A DNA stretch of 64,000 nt from an uncultured Hoeflea sp. (GCF_947501405.1 NZ_CANMVK010000001.1:496001-560000), one strand, 5' to 3'. Shown: positions 46,915-56,288, counted from the first letter of the stretch. Made by a program: numbers and translations. Notes: generated from the sequence alone by a model not told the origin.

Positions 46915-48228
46915 TCACATTTGTGAGGGCAGCACCAGCACCAGCCAGGGGAACAGCACCAGGAGCAATAGCCGGACGATGTCCATGATCCAGAACGGTG
47001 TGACCCCCCGGAAAATGGTTCCCACGGTGATGTCGCCGACCACGCTTTTCAAGATGAACACATTGAGCCCCACTGGCGGCGTGATCAGGCTGATCTCGGT
47101 CACGACGACGACAATGATGCCGAACCAGACCGCATCGAAGCCAAGACCGGTGACCAGCGGGAAGAAGATCGGCACCGTGAGCAAGAGCATCGACAGGCTC
47201 TCGAACACACAGCCGAGCGCGACATAGATCAGGATTATCACCGCCATCACCAGCCAGGGCGACAATTCGGCGTCGATGATCATCTGCCTGAGTCCTTCGG
47301 GCAGCCCGGCGAGATTGACGAAATTCGAAAAAATCCAGGCGCCGATCAGCACCGCAAACAATTGCGCAGTGGTCGCAGCGGTTTCCTTGAGCACCTCAAG
47401 GGTGGAGCCGATGCTCAAGCCGCCGCGGAACAGCGCGATCAGAAACGCGCCCATGGCGCCCATGCCTGCGGCTTCGGTCGGCGAGAAGGTGAGGTTGATC
47501 GGCCAGAAATCCAGCGCGCCGTAAAGCCCGCCGATCACCAGGAAGAACAAAAGCAACACCGACCAGACGCCGCGCACGGCCTGCAGTTTCTCACCCATGC
47601 TAAAGCGCCGCCCGGCAGGCCCGGCTTCGGGATTGCGATAGACCGAAATCTGCACGGCGATGAGATAGAAAATGATGCCGAGCGCGCCGGGAATGATGCC
47701 GGCGATGAACAGTTTGCCGATCGAGGTTTCGGTCAGCAAGCCGTAGATCACCAGTATGACCGAGGGCGGGATCAGGATGCCCAGCGTGCCGCCTGCGGCG
47801 ATCGAGGCGGAGGAGAGCTCGTCGGAATAGCCGAGCTTGCGCATTTCCGGCATCACCACCTTGGACATGGTCGCAGCAGTTGCCAGTGACGAGCCGCAAA
47901 TCGCCGCGAAGCCGCCGCAGGCGGCGATGGTCGCCATGGCGAGGCCGCCGCGGAAGTGGCCGAGAAAGGCGTTGGAGACCTGATACAGTTCGCGGCTGAT
48001 GCCGCCCTTGTTGACGAACAGGCCCATGAGAATGAACAGCGGCACCACCGAGAGCCCGTAATCCTGGCTGGTGTCGATCAGCAGCCGGGCGACCAGCGAA
48101 ATCGCGGCCCTGAAATTGGTTTCGTAGGCGAGGCCAGCCATGCCGACGGCGGCCATGGCGAAGGCTATCGGCATGCGCATGAGCACCAGCAGCAGGACTG
48201 CTGCAAAACCCAGGAGTGATTCAAGCAT
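46915..48228 (-). CDS. dctM: TRAP transporter large permease (DctM)
   Basis: Membrane protein of 437 residues with about 12 spans, the ion-coupled subunit of a tripartite ATP-independent periplasmic transporter. Family blocks are SLLGFAAVLLLVLMRMPIAFAMA, KGGISRELYQVSNAFLGHFRGGLAMATIAACGGFAAICGSS and the IPPSVILVIYGLLTE motif. It overlaps dctQ by eight bases. It acts with dctQ and dctP in this cluster to import an organic acid with Na+. The adjacent aromatic-degradation operon suggests an aromatic acid as substrate. Confidence 0.94.
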   Translation of the reverse strand: MLESLLGFAAVLLLVLMRMPIAFAMAAVGMAGLAYETNFRAAISLVARLLIDTSQDYGLSVVPLFILMGLFVNKGGISRELYQVSNAFLGHFRGGLAMATIAACGGFAAICGSSLATAATMSKVVMPEMRKLGYSDELSSASIAAGGTLGILIPPSVILVIYGLLTETSIGKLFIAGIIPGALGIIFYLIAVQISVYRNPEAGPAGRRFSMGEKLQAVRGVWSVLLLFFLVIGGLYGALDFWPINLTFSPTEAAGMGAMGAFLIALFRGGLSIGSTLEVLKETAATTAQLFAVLIGAWIFSNFVNLAGLPEGLRQMIIDAELSPWLVMAVIILIYVALGCVFESLSMLLLTVPIFFPLVTGLGFDAVWFGIIVVVVTEISLITPPVGLNVFILKSVVGDITVGTIFRGVTPFWIMDIVRLLLLVLFPWLVLVLPSQM

Positions 48229-48727
48229 TCTCGCCTCGCAGCAGGCTCGGTTTGAAAAGTGTGATCAGACCGCGAACGGCCATGGCGACGGCCGAGACAA
48301 GCGTCATCAGCGCGATAAACCAGGCGATGTAGAAGGTAGGAATCGATAAATATTCCGTCAGGTCGCCGTAGCTGCGGGCGCGCTCGGCAAGGTCGGAGGC
48401 GCGATTGGCGGGCCAGAACAGCAGCACGCCGCAAATCAGGGTAATCAGCCCTTCCAGCACCCGCGCCACGCCCAGGCGGTTGAAAACCGGATCGAGCAGA
48501 TCGACGATGATGTGTTGCGCCTTGCCGGAGATCACCGGCAGTGCCGAGAACACGATCACCGCCATGGCGATCCGGGTGAGCTCGGTGGCGGCCTCGATCG
48601 GCGCGGAGAACACCGAGCGCATAACAACATCGCTAAATGTCAGCAGCATCAGGACGAACAATGTCACCGCGGCAAGCAGCATGGGCAGTTCGGCGACCGG
48701 TTTGAGCAGGCTTGCGAAACGTTTCAT
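48221..48727 (-). CDS. dctQ: TRAP transporter small permease (DctQ)
   Basis: Membrane protein of 168 residues with four hydrophobic spans (for example LPMLLAAVTLFVLMLLTFSDVVMRSVF), matching DctQ. It lies between dctP and dctM with an eight-base overlap into dctM. The gap before dctP (48728-48872) holds a perfect 11-bp hairpin. Confidence 0.92.
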   Translation of the reverse strand: MKRFASLLKPVAELPMLLAAVTLFVLMLLTFSDVVMRSVFSAPIEAATELTRIAMAVIVFSALPVISGKAQHIIVDLLDPVFNRLGVARVLEGLITLICGVLLFWPANRASDLAERARSYGDLTEYLSIPTFYIAWFIALMTLVSAVAMAVRGLITLFKPSLLRGENA

Positions 48728-48752
48728 GGTTTGACGGTCCTCGGGGGCGGAC

Positions 48753-48778
48753 CCCGGACGCGGACAGCCGCGTCCGGG
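48753..48778. terminator. Perfect 11-bp hairpin between dctP and dctQ
   Basis: CCCGGACGCGG (48753-48763), loop ACAG, CCGCGTCCGGG (48768-48778). On the coding (minus) strand no T-run follows, so it more likely stabilises or partially attenuates the polycistronic mRNA after the abundantly needed dctP message than terminates fully. Confidence 0.55.
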
Positions 48779-48872
48779 TTTGTCTCAAGCCGTGCGGCCA
48801 AGGCCGCCATTGTCGCTGTCGGCGTGGCGAGTGCCACCCCTTGCTCACAAGGGACGGCGGCTGCCGGCCGTC

Positions 48873-49895
48873 TTAGTTGCCGTAGGCGGCCATTTCGGCT
48901 TTGACCATCTCGGCTGCGGCGTTGGCGTCGATGCCTTTCTCCGAGATCTCGGCCAGCACCTTGGTGCGCACCCGTTCGGCCATTTCGGCAAAGGCTGCCT
49001 GGTCTTCCTCGCTTGCGGTGACGATGGTGTTGTCACCGGCTGCCATCGTGGCTTCGCGTGCACGGACGTCGCTTGCGTCCCAGGCGACACCCATCATCTT
49101 CGACGCGGTTTCACCAAACACCTTTTCTTCAAGCGCTGTCTTGACGTCGTCGGGCAGGGAATCGAATTTTTCCTGGCTCATGATGACGGCAAAAGCGCCG
49201 CGGTAAAAGCCGCCGGGCATCTCATAGACGTTCTTGGCGACTTCGTTGAGCTTGAAGCTGATGCGTTCGCCCATATTCATGGCGACGGCATCGGCAGCAC
49301 CCGAAGCCAGTGTTTCATAGACCTTGGGGGCGGGCACCTGAATGCCGATCAGGCCGAGCTCGGCTCCGACATCGGCGGATACACCGCCGCCAAGCCGGGT
49401 CTTGAGATCCTGGAGATCCGCGAGGCCCGAAACCGCCTTGTTGGAGTGGATCTGGCCGGGGCCATGGGTGGTCAGCGCAACCACCTTGGTGCCCTTGAAC
49501 TCGTCGAGTTCGGCCAGGTATTTCTCATGCACGCGCCAGTAGGCCACCGAAGCGGCTTCGGCGTTGCCTTCATAGCCGGGCAGTTCGATCAGCTTGGTGC
49601 CGACGAAGCGGCCGGGCTGATAGCCGTTGAACAAAATGGTGATGTCGGCCGCGCCATCGAGAATCAGGTCCATCTGCGCAGGCGGCGGGGCAAGGCCCAT
49701 CTTGATTTCGCCACCGACCTTGCCGTCGGTTGCTTCGCCCATCATGTCGATCAGGCCCTGCAACATGTCGGTGTTGATCGGATGGGTGGGCGGCAGCCAA
49801 CTCGAGATGGTCAGATTGATGTCGGCGGCCATGGCCGATGTCGTCATGCCAAACGCGACCACTGTGCTTGCCAGAAATGAGGTGAGTTTTGTCAT
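48873..49895 (-). CDS. dctP: TRAP transporter solute-binding protein (DctP)
   Basis: Periplasmic DctP-family binding protein of 340 residues from the ATG at 49895, which has GGGAGGA upstream. It has a signal peptide (1-25, ending SAMAADINL) and the DctP-fold blocks SWLPPTHPIN, PPPAQMDLILDGAADITILF and a GLADLQDLKTRLGG segment in which the family's carboxylate-binding Arg lies. It captures an organic acid for DctQM. The upstream region has a striking ATGCAATATCAT direct repeat. It is divergent from nothing: the MarR gene lies further upstream on the same strand. Confidence 0.92.
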   Translation of the reverse strand: MTKLTSFLASTVVAFGMTTSAMAADINLTISSWLPPTHPINTDMLQGLIDMMGEATDGKVGGEIKMGLAPPPAQMDLILDGAADITILFNGYQPGRFVGTKLIELPGYEGNAEAASVAYWRVHEKYLAELDEFKGTKVVALTTHGPGQIHSNKAVSGLADLQDLKTRLGGGVSADVGAELGLIGIQVPAPKVYETLASGAADAVAMNMGERISFKLNEVAKNVYEMPGGFYRGAFAVIMSQEKFDSLPDDVKTALEEKVFGETASKMMGVAWDASDVRAREATMAAGDNTIVTASEEDQAAFAEMAERVRTKVLAEISEKGIDANAAAEMVKAEMAAYGN

Positions 49896-49952
49896 GCGGT
49901 TCCTCCCGTTGGTGATGGTCCGGATCCCAGCGCCGGCCTTCATATTAAAAAC

Positions 49953-49984
49953 ATGCAATATCATATAAAAATATGCAATATCAT
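49953..49984. promoter_or_regulatory. Direct repeat ATGCAATATCAT, candidate operator of the TRAP operon
   Basis: Two exact 12-base copies (49953-49964 and 49973-49984) with a 20-base period, about two helical turns, in an AT-rich gap between marR and dctP. The lower GC of this patch and its place 58-90 bases upstream of the dctP ATG suggest a repressor or activator site, possibly for the adjacent MarR protein. Confidence 0.55.
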
Positions 49985-50019
49985 GTATCGAGCTTTTTTC
50001 GTACCGCTTGAAGCGTGTA

Positions 50020-50562
50020 TCAAGCCTGCTTTTGCACCCGATCCCGGACCGGTGTTGTCATGGCCGTTTCATTGGCACGGCCATCGCTTTGACCCGACAA
50101 TTCCGAACTGTCCTCTTCCAGGCGCTGGATCAGCGCGCGCAATGTGTGTTTGATCTCTTCGCCGGCACTGCCTTGCAGGGTGGCCAGCAACTCCACTTCG
50201 TTGGTCTTGGCGTCGGCGATCAGATCCTGTGCGATTTTGCGGCCCGCCTCGGTGAGGTAGATGCGGACCCGGCGTCCATCTTTGGGATCGTTGCCGCGCC
50301 GAACCAGGCCGCGCTTGTCCATCTGTATGATAATCTTGGTCAACCGCGATTGTTCGATCATCGCGTAGCGTGCCAGCTCCGTCACCATGGAGCCGTCCCA
50401 GTCAGTGAGACAAGCGAGCACTCTCCACTCCGGTACGCGCAGACCGCGGGTGCGAACATGGGCGTGAAAGCGGGCGCTGGCGGCCTCGCTGGCAGCAGCC
50501 AGAAGGTATAGCAGGTAGTTGGGAACGAATGTCTCCCGCGGCGTGTCGCTGGTCTGCTTCAT
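50020..50562 (-). CDS. MarR-family transcriptional regulator
   Basis: Winged-helix regulator of about 180 residues. The recognition region is MVTELARYAMIEQSRLTKIIIQMDKRGLVRR, followed by the wing DGRRVRIYLTEAGRKIAQ. The start is uncertain (ATG at 50562 or 50595; the latter has a GGA at good spacing). It is divergent from the eight-gene catabolic operon and on the same strand as the TRAP genes, so it is likely to repress both in the absence of an aromatic acid or its CoA thioester, as do BadR- and HcaR-type MarR proteins. Confidence 0.88.
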   Translation of the reverse strand: MKQTSDTPRETFVPNYLLYLLAAASEAASARFHAHVRTRGLRVPEWRVLACLTDWDGSMVTELARYAMIEQSRLTKIIIQMDKRGLVRRGNDPKDGRRVRIYLTEAGRKIAQDLIADAKTNEVELLATLQGSAGEEIKHTLRALIQRLEEDSSELSGQSDGRANETAMTTPVRDRVQKQA

Positions 50563-50630
50563 TCGGTCTGGCCGTCCCTCGTGTGTGCGTTTCATCGCAT
50601 TCCGGTCTGAAATCATCAACAAAAACCTCT

Positions 50631-50655
50631 TGACAAGAAATATATGAAAATTCAT
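50631..50655 (+). promoter_or_regulatory. Promoter and palindrome ahead of the catabolic operon
   Basis: A TTGACA -35 hexamer begins at 50631 in the marR-reductase gap. Around 50645-50655 lies the short inverted repeat ATGAA-AA-TTCAT. A MarR dimer there would sit between the -35 and the transcription start. The -10 is weak (CATGTT-like at 17-base spacing). Confidence 0.5.
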
Positions 50656-50681
50656 GTTTCGGCAATCTCAGGGAGGATGAT

Positions 50682-51635
50682 TTGAACGATCCGGTCAAAT
50701 TGCAGCTCGTATCGGCGCGGATGCTGACCGGATCAGTGCGCGAATTGGTGTTCGCCGCGACCGGTGGCGCAGCGCTTTCTGGCTACGCTCCGGGCGCTCA
50801 TTTCAAATTCCAGCTTCCGGTTGGCGAGCGATGCTATTCGCTCATCGATTTCGAGCCCCGCGCCTCTGACGCCGGCCACTACAGGTTTGCCGTGCTTCTG
50901 GAAGCCGACGGATCGGGCGGTTCCAAACACATGCATGGGCTTGAGCCGGGCGACGAGGTCGAGATTCTGGGCCCGGTCAATGAATTCCCGCTGCAGCCCA
51001 GCAAGCCCGCGCTGCTGATTGCCGGCGGCATCGGTGTGACCCCCATCATCAGCATGGCCACAGCGCACAAGGCGGCGGGCACTGCGTTCCGGTTTCACTA
51101 CGCCTGCCGGACGGAGGCAGCCATGGCCTACCGCGCGGAGCTCGAGGCCGCCTTTGGCGATCAGCTGACCCTGCATTTTGACGACCGGGCGGAAATGGCG
51201 CTGGATTTGGCCGGCCTGATGCAATCCTGCGGCTCGGAAGAGCATATCTATGTATGCGGTCCCAAGGGCATGATCGAAGCGGTCAAGAGAGCAGCCGATG
51301 CGGCGGGCATCGCTGGTACCCGGGTGCATTTTGAACTTTTCACCACAGCGGCCGAGCAGGCCGGTGACGAGGCCTTCGAGGTCGAGGTCAAATCGACCGG
51401 CGAGGTGTTCGTGGTGCCGGCCGGCAAGACCATCATCGACGTGCTCGAGGAGGGCGGCGTCGACCTGGTTTATGATTGCCAGCGCGGCGATTGCGGGATT
51501 TGCCAGACCGATGTGATCGATGGCGTGCCCGATCACCGCGACGTGGTGCTGTCCGACAGCGAAAAGGCCGAGGGCAAGGTGATGCAGATTTGCGTGAGCC
51601 GCGCCAAATCGGCCCGGCTGGTGCTGGATTTGTAA
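50682..51635 (+). CDS. Oxygenase reductase (FNR-like with C-terminal [2Fe-2S], VanB/phthalate-reductase type)
   Basis: Protein of 317 residues from the TTG at 50682, preceded by GGGAGG; the nearby ATG reads straight into a stop. Order of domains: FMN/FAD-binding barrel (about 1-100), NAD-binding domain (about 105-220, with LLIAGGIGVTPIISMA and YVCGPKGMIEAV), then plant-type ferredoxin (about 230-317) with Cys266, Cys271, Cys274 and Cys304. It passes electrons from NADH to the Rieske oxygenase encoded next. The same layout is used by phthalate dioxygenase reductase. Confidence 0.9.
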   Translation: MNDPVKLQLVSARMLTGSVRELVFAATGGAALSGYAPGAHFKFQLPVGERCYSLIDFEPRASDAGHYRFAVLLEADGSGGSKHMHGLEPGDEVEILGPVNEFPLQPSKPALLIAGGIGVTPIISMATAHKAAGTAFRFHYACRTEAAMAYRAELEAAFGDQLTLHFDDRAEMALDLAGLMQSCGSEEHIYVCGPKGMIEAVKRAADAAGIAGTRVHFELFTTAAEQAGDEAFEVEVKSTGEVFVVPAGKTIIDVLEEGGVDLVYDCQRGDCGICQTDVIDGVPDHRDVVLSDSEKAEGKVMQICVSRAKSARLVLDL

Positions 51636-51674
51636 GCAGGATGTTTAGAGCAAGTGGCAATTGGGGAGGAAGTG

Positions 51675-53009
51675 ATGGGACGGTATGAAGGCAATCCCGC
51701 AGCGGTCAGGGCGCTGTTTCGCGGGCACGAGGTTCACCGGGACGTCTATATCGATCCCGAAATCTACCGGCTGGAGATGAAGCACCTGTTCGCCAATGCC
51801 TGGGTGTTTGTCGGCCATGAGAGCCAGACACCGAACAAGGGCGATTATTTCGCTACGCAGGTCGGCGATCAACCTGTCATCCAGGTGCGCCACAGCGATG
51901 GCGAGGTGCATGTGCTTTACAATCGCTGTCCGCACAAGGGCACCAAGATCGTCATTGACCGGGCGGGCAACACCGGCAAGTTCTTCCGTTGTCCCTATCA
52001 CGCCTGGTCGTTCAAAACCGATGGCTGCCTGCTCGCGATCCCGCTCAAGAAAGGCTACGAGAACACCGGCTTTGAAAACAGCGGCAAGGGCATGCGCGCG
52101 GTCGGTGAGGTGAAGAACTATCGCGGCTTCATTTTCTGCCGTTTGGCCGATGAGGGCATCTCGTTTGAGGAGTTCTTCGGCGGATCGCTGTCCTCGATCG
52201 ACAATATGGTGGAGCGCTCGCCGGCCGGACGGCTCGAAGTCGCCGGACCGCCGCTTCGCTACCTGCATCATTGCAACTGGAAAATGCTGGTCGAAAACCA
52301 GACCGACACCTGCCATCCGATGGTGGCGCATGAAAGTTCGGCCGGCACCGCGGTGAAGCTGTGGAAAGAGCTTGATATGCCCGAAGGCACGCCGTTGCCG
52401 CCGGCGATGGAGATCATCGCGCCATTCACATCGCCTTACGAGTTTTTCGAAAACATGGGCATCCGCACTTGGCCCAACGGCCACGGTCACACCGGGGTGC
52501 ATCATTCGATCCACTCGGATTACTCGGAAATTCCCGGCTATATGGCCAAGATGACCGAGGCCTATGGCGAGGAGAAGGCCAAGGCGATCCTCGGCGAAAA
52601 CCGGCACAATACGGTCTATTTCCCCAACATCATGATCAAGGGGCCGATCCAGCAGCTTCGGGTGTTTATCCCGCTCGCCGCCGACAAGACCATGGTGGAA
52701 AGCTACGCCTACCGCCTTGTCGACGGGCCGGAGGAACTGACGGCGCGCACGGCAATGTACAACCGGATGATCAACGCGCCGACGTCCATCGTCGGCCATG
52801 ACGATCTGGAAATGTATGAGCGCGCCCAGGAGGGGCTGCAGGCCAACAGCCTCGAATGGGTCAATGTGCAAAGGCTTTACGAAGAGGACGAGGATTTCAG
52901 CGAGGAAGCCGTCGAAAACGGCACCACCGAACGCCAGATGCGCAATCAGTTCGACGCCTGGGTCAAGTTCATGACCGCGGACAGGGCTATGCAGGAGGCC
53001 GCGGAATGA
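51675..53009 (+). CDS. Rieske non-haem iron oxygenase, alpha subunit
   Basis: Ring-hydroxylating oxygenase large subunit of 444 residues from the ATG at 51675, which has GGGGAGG upstream; the longer start is not needed. The Rieske [2Fe-2S] ligands are Cys85/His87 (CPHKG) and Cys106/His109 (CPYHAW). The mononuclear iron site contains the bridging Asp211 and ligands His214 and His219 in ENQTDTCHPMVAHES. It resembles benzoate/anthranilate-type dioxygenases in length and in having a small partner subunit. The substrate is not determined. Its stop overlaps the beta-subunit start (ATGA). Confidence 0.9.
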   Translation: MGRYEGNPAAVRALFRGHEVHRDVYIDPEIYRLEMKHLFANAWVFVGHESQTPNKGDYFATQVGDQPVIQVRHSDGEVHVLYNRCPHKGTKIVIDRAGNTGKFFRCPYHAWSFKTDGCLLAIPLKKGYENTGFENSGKGMRAVGEVKNYRGFIFCRLADEGISFEEFFGGSLSSIDNMVERSPAGRLEVAGPPLRYLHHCNWKMLVENQTDTCHPMVAHESSAGTAVKLWKELDMPEGTPLPPAMEIIAPFTSPYEFFENMGIRTWPNGHGHTGVHHSIHSDYSEIPGYMAKMTEAYGEEKAKAILGENRHNTVYFPNIMIKGPIQQLRVFIPLAADKTMVESYAYRLVDGPEELTARTAMYNRMINAPTSIVGHDDLEMYERAQEGLQANSLEWVNVQRLYEEDEDFSEEAVENGTTERQMRNQFDAWVKFMTADRAMQEAAE

Positions 53010-53485
53010 GCGTTTCCAAGGAGCAATTGATCGACTTCATCTATGACGAAGTGCGCATGCTTGATGAAGGCCGCTACGACGACTGGCTGGCGCTGTGGCT
53101 GAAAGACGGCCATTACTGGATGCCTCTCGATTACAAGCAGACCGATCCGCACAATGTCACGTCCTTGATGTATGAAGACCTGTTCATGCTCAAATTGCGC
53201 GTGGAACGGCTCAATGGCGCGCGGACATTCTCGCAAAAGCCCAAGAGCCGCTGTCATCACGTCATCCAGCGCCCCTTTGTCGATGTCATGGACGATGCCG
53301 CCGGGACCTATGTGACCACCACTTTCATGCACTATGTGGAAACGCGGCTGGACGAGCAATTCCTGCTGGCGCTGACGGCGCGGCATGAGCTGGCGCTGGT
53401 CGATGGATCGCTCAGGATTGCCAATAAGCGGGTCGACATCCTCAACTGCGATGCGGCCTTCCGCAATATCCAGTTGCTGCCATGA
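53006..53485 (+). CDS. Rieske oxygenase, beta subunit
   Basis: Small subunit of 159 residues (SnoaL/NTF2-like fold), starting MSVSKEQLIDFIYDEVRMLDEGRYDDWLALW and containing the family MYEDLFMLKLRVERL and SRCHHVIQRPFV blocks. It forms the structural partner of the alpha subunit (alpha3beta3). It overlaps both neighbours by four bases and is therefore strictly co-translated. Confidence 0.9.
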   Translation: MSVSKEQLIDFIYDEVRMLDEGRYDDWLALWLKDGHYWMPLDYKQTDPHNVTSLMYEDLFMLKLRVERLNGARTFSQKPKSRCHHVIQRPFVDVMDDAAGTYVTTTFMHYVETRLDEQFLLALTARHELALVDGSLRIANKRVDILNCDAAFRNIQLLP

Positions 53486-55125
53486 GCTTGGCCGGTGCGC
53501 AGTCGATATGGGATGCGTTTGCCGCGACCGCGCGGCGCTTCCCCGACCGGCCGTTGTTCAATGTGCTTGAGGAGACCGCGCGGATTTATGGGATCGCGCC
53601 GGGCGAGCTGAGCTATCGCGAGGTCCACGGTCTGGCGACCGAGCTTGCCGCAGCGCTTCAGCAACGGGGCTATGGCCCGGGTTGCCGGGTGATGCTGCTG
53701 GTGGAAAACCGGCCAGTGTTTTTCACCTGGCTGCTGGCGCTTAATCGCATCGGCGCCTCAGTGGTTCCGGTCAATCCGGATCTCCGGCATGCCGAACTCA
53801 CCTATATGGCGGGGCACTCCGAACCGTCTCTGATTGTGTCGGTGGCGGCGCGCTGCGTTGATCTTGAAGCCGCAGCGCGGGAGGCCGGGATCGACGCTCC
53901 CGTGATCAAGCCGGAAGACGACATTCCGGCGCCCGGAGGGGCAGGTGCGGTTGCACTGCGCCACTCGGCGGAGGGAGATCTGCTTGCCGGTGAGGAAATG
54001 GAAGCGGCGCTGCTCTATACCTCCGGCACCACCGGCAATCCCAAAGGTTGCGTGCTGACCAACACCTATTTTCTCGAAGCTGGACGCTGGTATGCGACGG
54101 CCGGTGGATTGTGCGCCCTGAACGAGGACGGCGAGCGGATGATCACGCCGCTGCCGATCTTCCACATGAACGCCATGGCCTACTCCTTCATGGCAATGGT
54201 GACGGTGGGAGGTTGCCTGACTGCGCTCGATCGGTTCCACCCTTCAAGCTGGTGGTCCAGCGTGCGCGCCAGCCGGGCCACCTGCCTGCACTATCTTGGT
54301 GTCATGCCATCGATGCTGATGGGTGCCGATCCGCGTCCAGACGACCGGGACCACACAGTCCGGTTCGGCTTCGGCGCGGGCGTCGATCCCAAACTGCATG
54401 CGCATTTCGAGACCCGTTTCGGATTTCCGCTGGTCGAGGCCTGGGCGATGACCGAAACCGGCGCGGGCGCGGTAATCTGCGCCAATGACACGCCGCGCCG
54501 GGTGGGCGAGAGCTGTCTCGGCAAGCCCGGGCCGGAGCTGGAGGTCCGGCTCGTCGATGGCAACGGTAATGACAGCGAGACCGGCCCTGGTGAATTGCTG
54601 GTGCGGCGCAAGGGCACTGAACCGCGGCGCGGATTTTTCGCAAGTTACTTCAAGAACCAGGAAGCCACCGCCGAAGCTTGGTCGGAAGGCTGGTTCCACA
54701 CCGGCGACATCGTTCGCCGGGAAGCCGACGGGTCGATGTTCTTTGTCGACCGCAAGAAGAACGTCATCCGCCGCTCAGGCGAAAATATCGCCGCCGTCGA
54801 GGTGGAATCGACGCTCATGCGCCATCCCGCGGTTAATGCCGCCGGCGTGGCCGCGGTGGCCGATCCGGTGCGCGGCGACGAGGTGTTTGCCTGCCTCAAG
54901 GTCGATGGCACACCGGGAGACGAGCTGGCGCGCGAGATTGTCGGCTGGTGTCTCACCCAGCTCGCCTATTACAAGGCGCCGGGCTATATCGCCTTTGTCG
55001 AGGGGCTGCCGCTCACCTCGACCCAGAAGATTCAGCGGCGTGAACTCAAGGCGTTGGCCCACAGTCTTGTCGATGACGGCGCAACCGTCGATACTCGCTC
55101 CATGAAAAAGCGGGCTGCGGCGTGA
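53482..55125 (+). CDS. Acyl-/aryl-CoA ligase (adenylate-forming)
   Basis: ANL-superfamily ligase of 547 residues that activates a carboxylic acid through an acyl-AMP. The P-loop-like motif LLYTSGTTGNPKGCVLTN, the A5-like GFPLVEAWAMTETGAG segment, the A7/A8 hinge WFHTGDIVRREADGSMFFVDRKKNVIRRSGENI and the catalytic Lys region STQKIQRREL are all present. It is nearest to the crotonobetaine/carnitine or medium-chain acyl-CoA ligase type. In this operon it probably activates the carboxyl or side chain of the oxygenase product or substrate. Confidence 0.9.
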   Translation: MSLAGAQSIWDAFAATARRFPDRPLFNVLEETARIYGIAPGELSYREVHGLATELAAALQQRGYGPGCRVMLLVENRPVFFTWLLALNRIGASVVPVNPDLRHAELTYMAGHSEPSLIVSVAARCVDLEAAAREAGIDAPVIKPEDDIPAPGGAGAVALRHSAEGDLLAGEEMEAALLYTSGTTGNPKGCVLTNTYFLEAGRWYATAGGLCALNEDGERMITPLPIFHMNAMAYSFMAMVTVGGCLTALDRFHPSSWWSSVRASRATCLHYLGVMPSMLMGADPRPDDRDHTVRFGFGAGVDPKLHAHFETRFGFPLVEAWAMTETGAGAVICANDTPRRVGESCLGKPGPELEVRLVDGNGNDSETGPGELLVRRKGTEPRRGFFASYFKNQEATAEAWSEGWFHTGDIVRREADGSMFFVDRKKNVIRRSGENIAAVEVESTLMRHPAVNAAGVAAVADPVRGDEVFACLKVDGTPGDELAREIVGWCLTQLAYYKAPGYIAFVEGLPLTSTQKIQRRELKALAHSLVDDGATVDTRSMKKRAAA

Positions 55126-56288
55126 AGCGTAAAGACTATCAGGGCGTGGTGATTGCGGCGCCCGTTTCGGTTCCCTATGTGCGTTACAGCCAGGAAACCG
55201 CGCAATGGTGGATTGCGCGCGCGCTTAAGGACATGCTCAAGTCGGCCAGCCTGACGCCAGTTGATCTCGACGGGCTGTCTGTTTCCAGCTTCACCCTGTT
55301 TCCCGATACCCCGGTCGGGTTGACCCAGCATCTGGGTTTGAGCCCGCGCTGGCTCGACAGCATTCCCATGGGCGGGGCGAGCGGGGTCATCGCGCTCAGG
55401 CGCGCCGCACGCGCGGTGCAGGCGGGGGACGCCGACATCGTCGCATGCGTGGCGGGCGACGCCAACCGGATCGACAGCTTCCGGCAGTTGCTGTCGTCGT
55501 TCTCGCGCTTTGCGATGGATGCGTCCTATCCCTATGGATCGGGCGGGCCCAATGCCAGTTTCGCGCTGATTGCCGACGCCTATATGGCTGAATATGGCGC
55601 TAAGCCGGAGCATTTCGGCCGTATCGCCGTGGCGCAGCGGGCCAATGCGCTGCGTTACAAAAACGCCATTATGAAATCGCCGCTGAGCCTTGAGCAATAT
55701 CTGTCTGCCCGGCCGATCTCGGAGCCGTTCGGGCTTTACGACTGCGTTATGCCGTGCGCCGGGGCCGAGGGTTTTCTGGTGATGCGCGAAGAGGAGGCGG
55801 AAGCGCGCGGGCTCACCTTCGCGCGGCTTGCCGGCACGATCGAGCGTCACAACGCGTTTCCTCAGGATCCGGTGCAAATGCGTGGCGGTTGGGCGATGGA
55901 TATCGATGAATTGTACGGCATGTCCGGGTGCGGCCCTGGCGATATCGATCTGCTGCAGACCTATGATGATTATCCGGTGATCTCGATGATGCAGTTCGAG
56001 GATCTCGGGTTTTGCGACAAGGGCGAGGGTGCGCATTTCGTGAGTTCCCATGATCTGACCATCGATGGTGACTTTCCGCACAACACATCAGGCGGGCAAT
56101 TGTCTGCCGGGCAGGCGGGGGCCGCGGGGGGCTATCTCGGGCTGGTCGAGGCGGTTCGGCAGTTGACCGGTTTGGCTGGCGGCACGCAGGTCAAGGGCGC
56201 GAAAACCGCGATGGTCTCGGGTTTCGGGATGATCAATTACGACCGTGGCCTGTGCTCCTCGGCGGCAATCCTGCGGAGTGGCGGATGA
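55122..56288 (+). CDS. Thiolase-fold protein lacking the catalytic Cys (Ltp2-like)
   Basis: Protein of 388 residues from the GTG at 55122, overlapping the ligase stop. It has the SCP2/lipid-transfer type of thiolase fold (KDYQGVVIAAPVSVPYVRYS), but the active-site motif C-A-S-G reads G85-A-S-G (IPMGGASGV). The C-terminal GHP-type motif reads NTSGGQLSAGQAGAAGG, with Gln in place of His. It cannot be a normal thiolase. Ltp2-type proteins with this loss act as retro-aldolases on beta-hydroxy acyl-CoA thioesters in complex with DUF35 proteins. The next gene encodes a DUF35 domain, supporting that view. Confidence 0.85.
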   Translation: MKRKDYQGVVIAAPVSVPYVRYSQETAQWWIARALKDMLKSASLTPVDLDGLSVSSFTLFPDTPVGLTQHLGLSPRWLDSIPMGGASGVIALRRAARAVQAGDADIVACVAGDANRIDSFRQLLSSFSRFAMDASYPYGSGGPNASFALIADAYMAEYGAKPEHFGRIAVAQRANALRYKNAIMKSPLSLEQYLSARPISEPFGLYDCVMPCAGAEGFLVMREEEAEARGLTFARLAGTIERHNAFPQDPVQMRGGWAMDIDELYGMSGCGPGDIDLLQTYDDYPVISMMQFEDLGFCDKGEGAHFVSSHDLTIDGDFPHNTSGGQLSAGQAGAAGGYLGLVEAVRQLTGLAGGTQVKGAKTAMVSGFGMINYDRGLCSSAAILRSGG

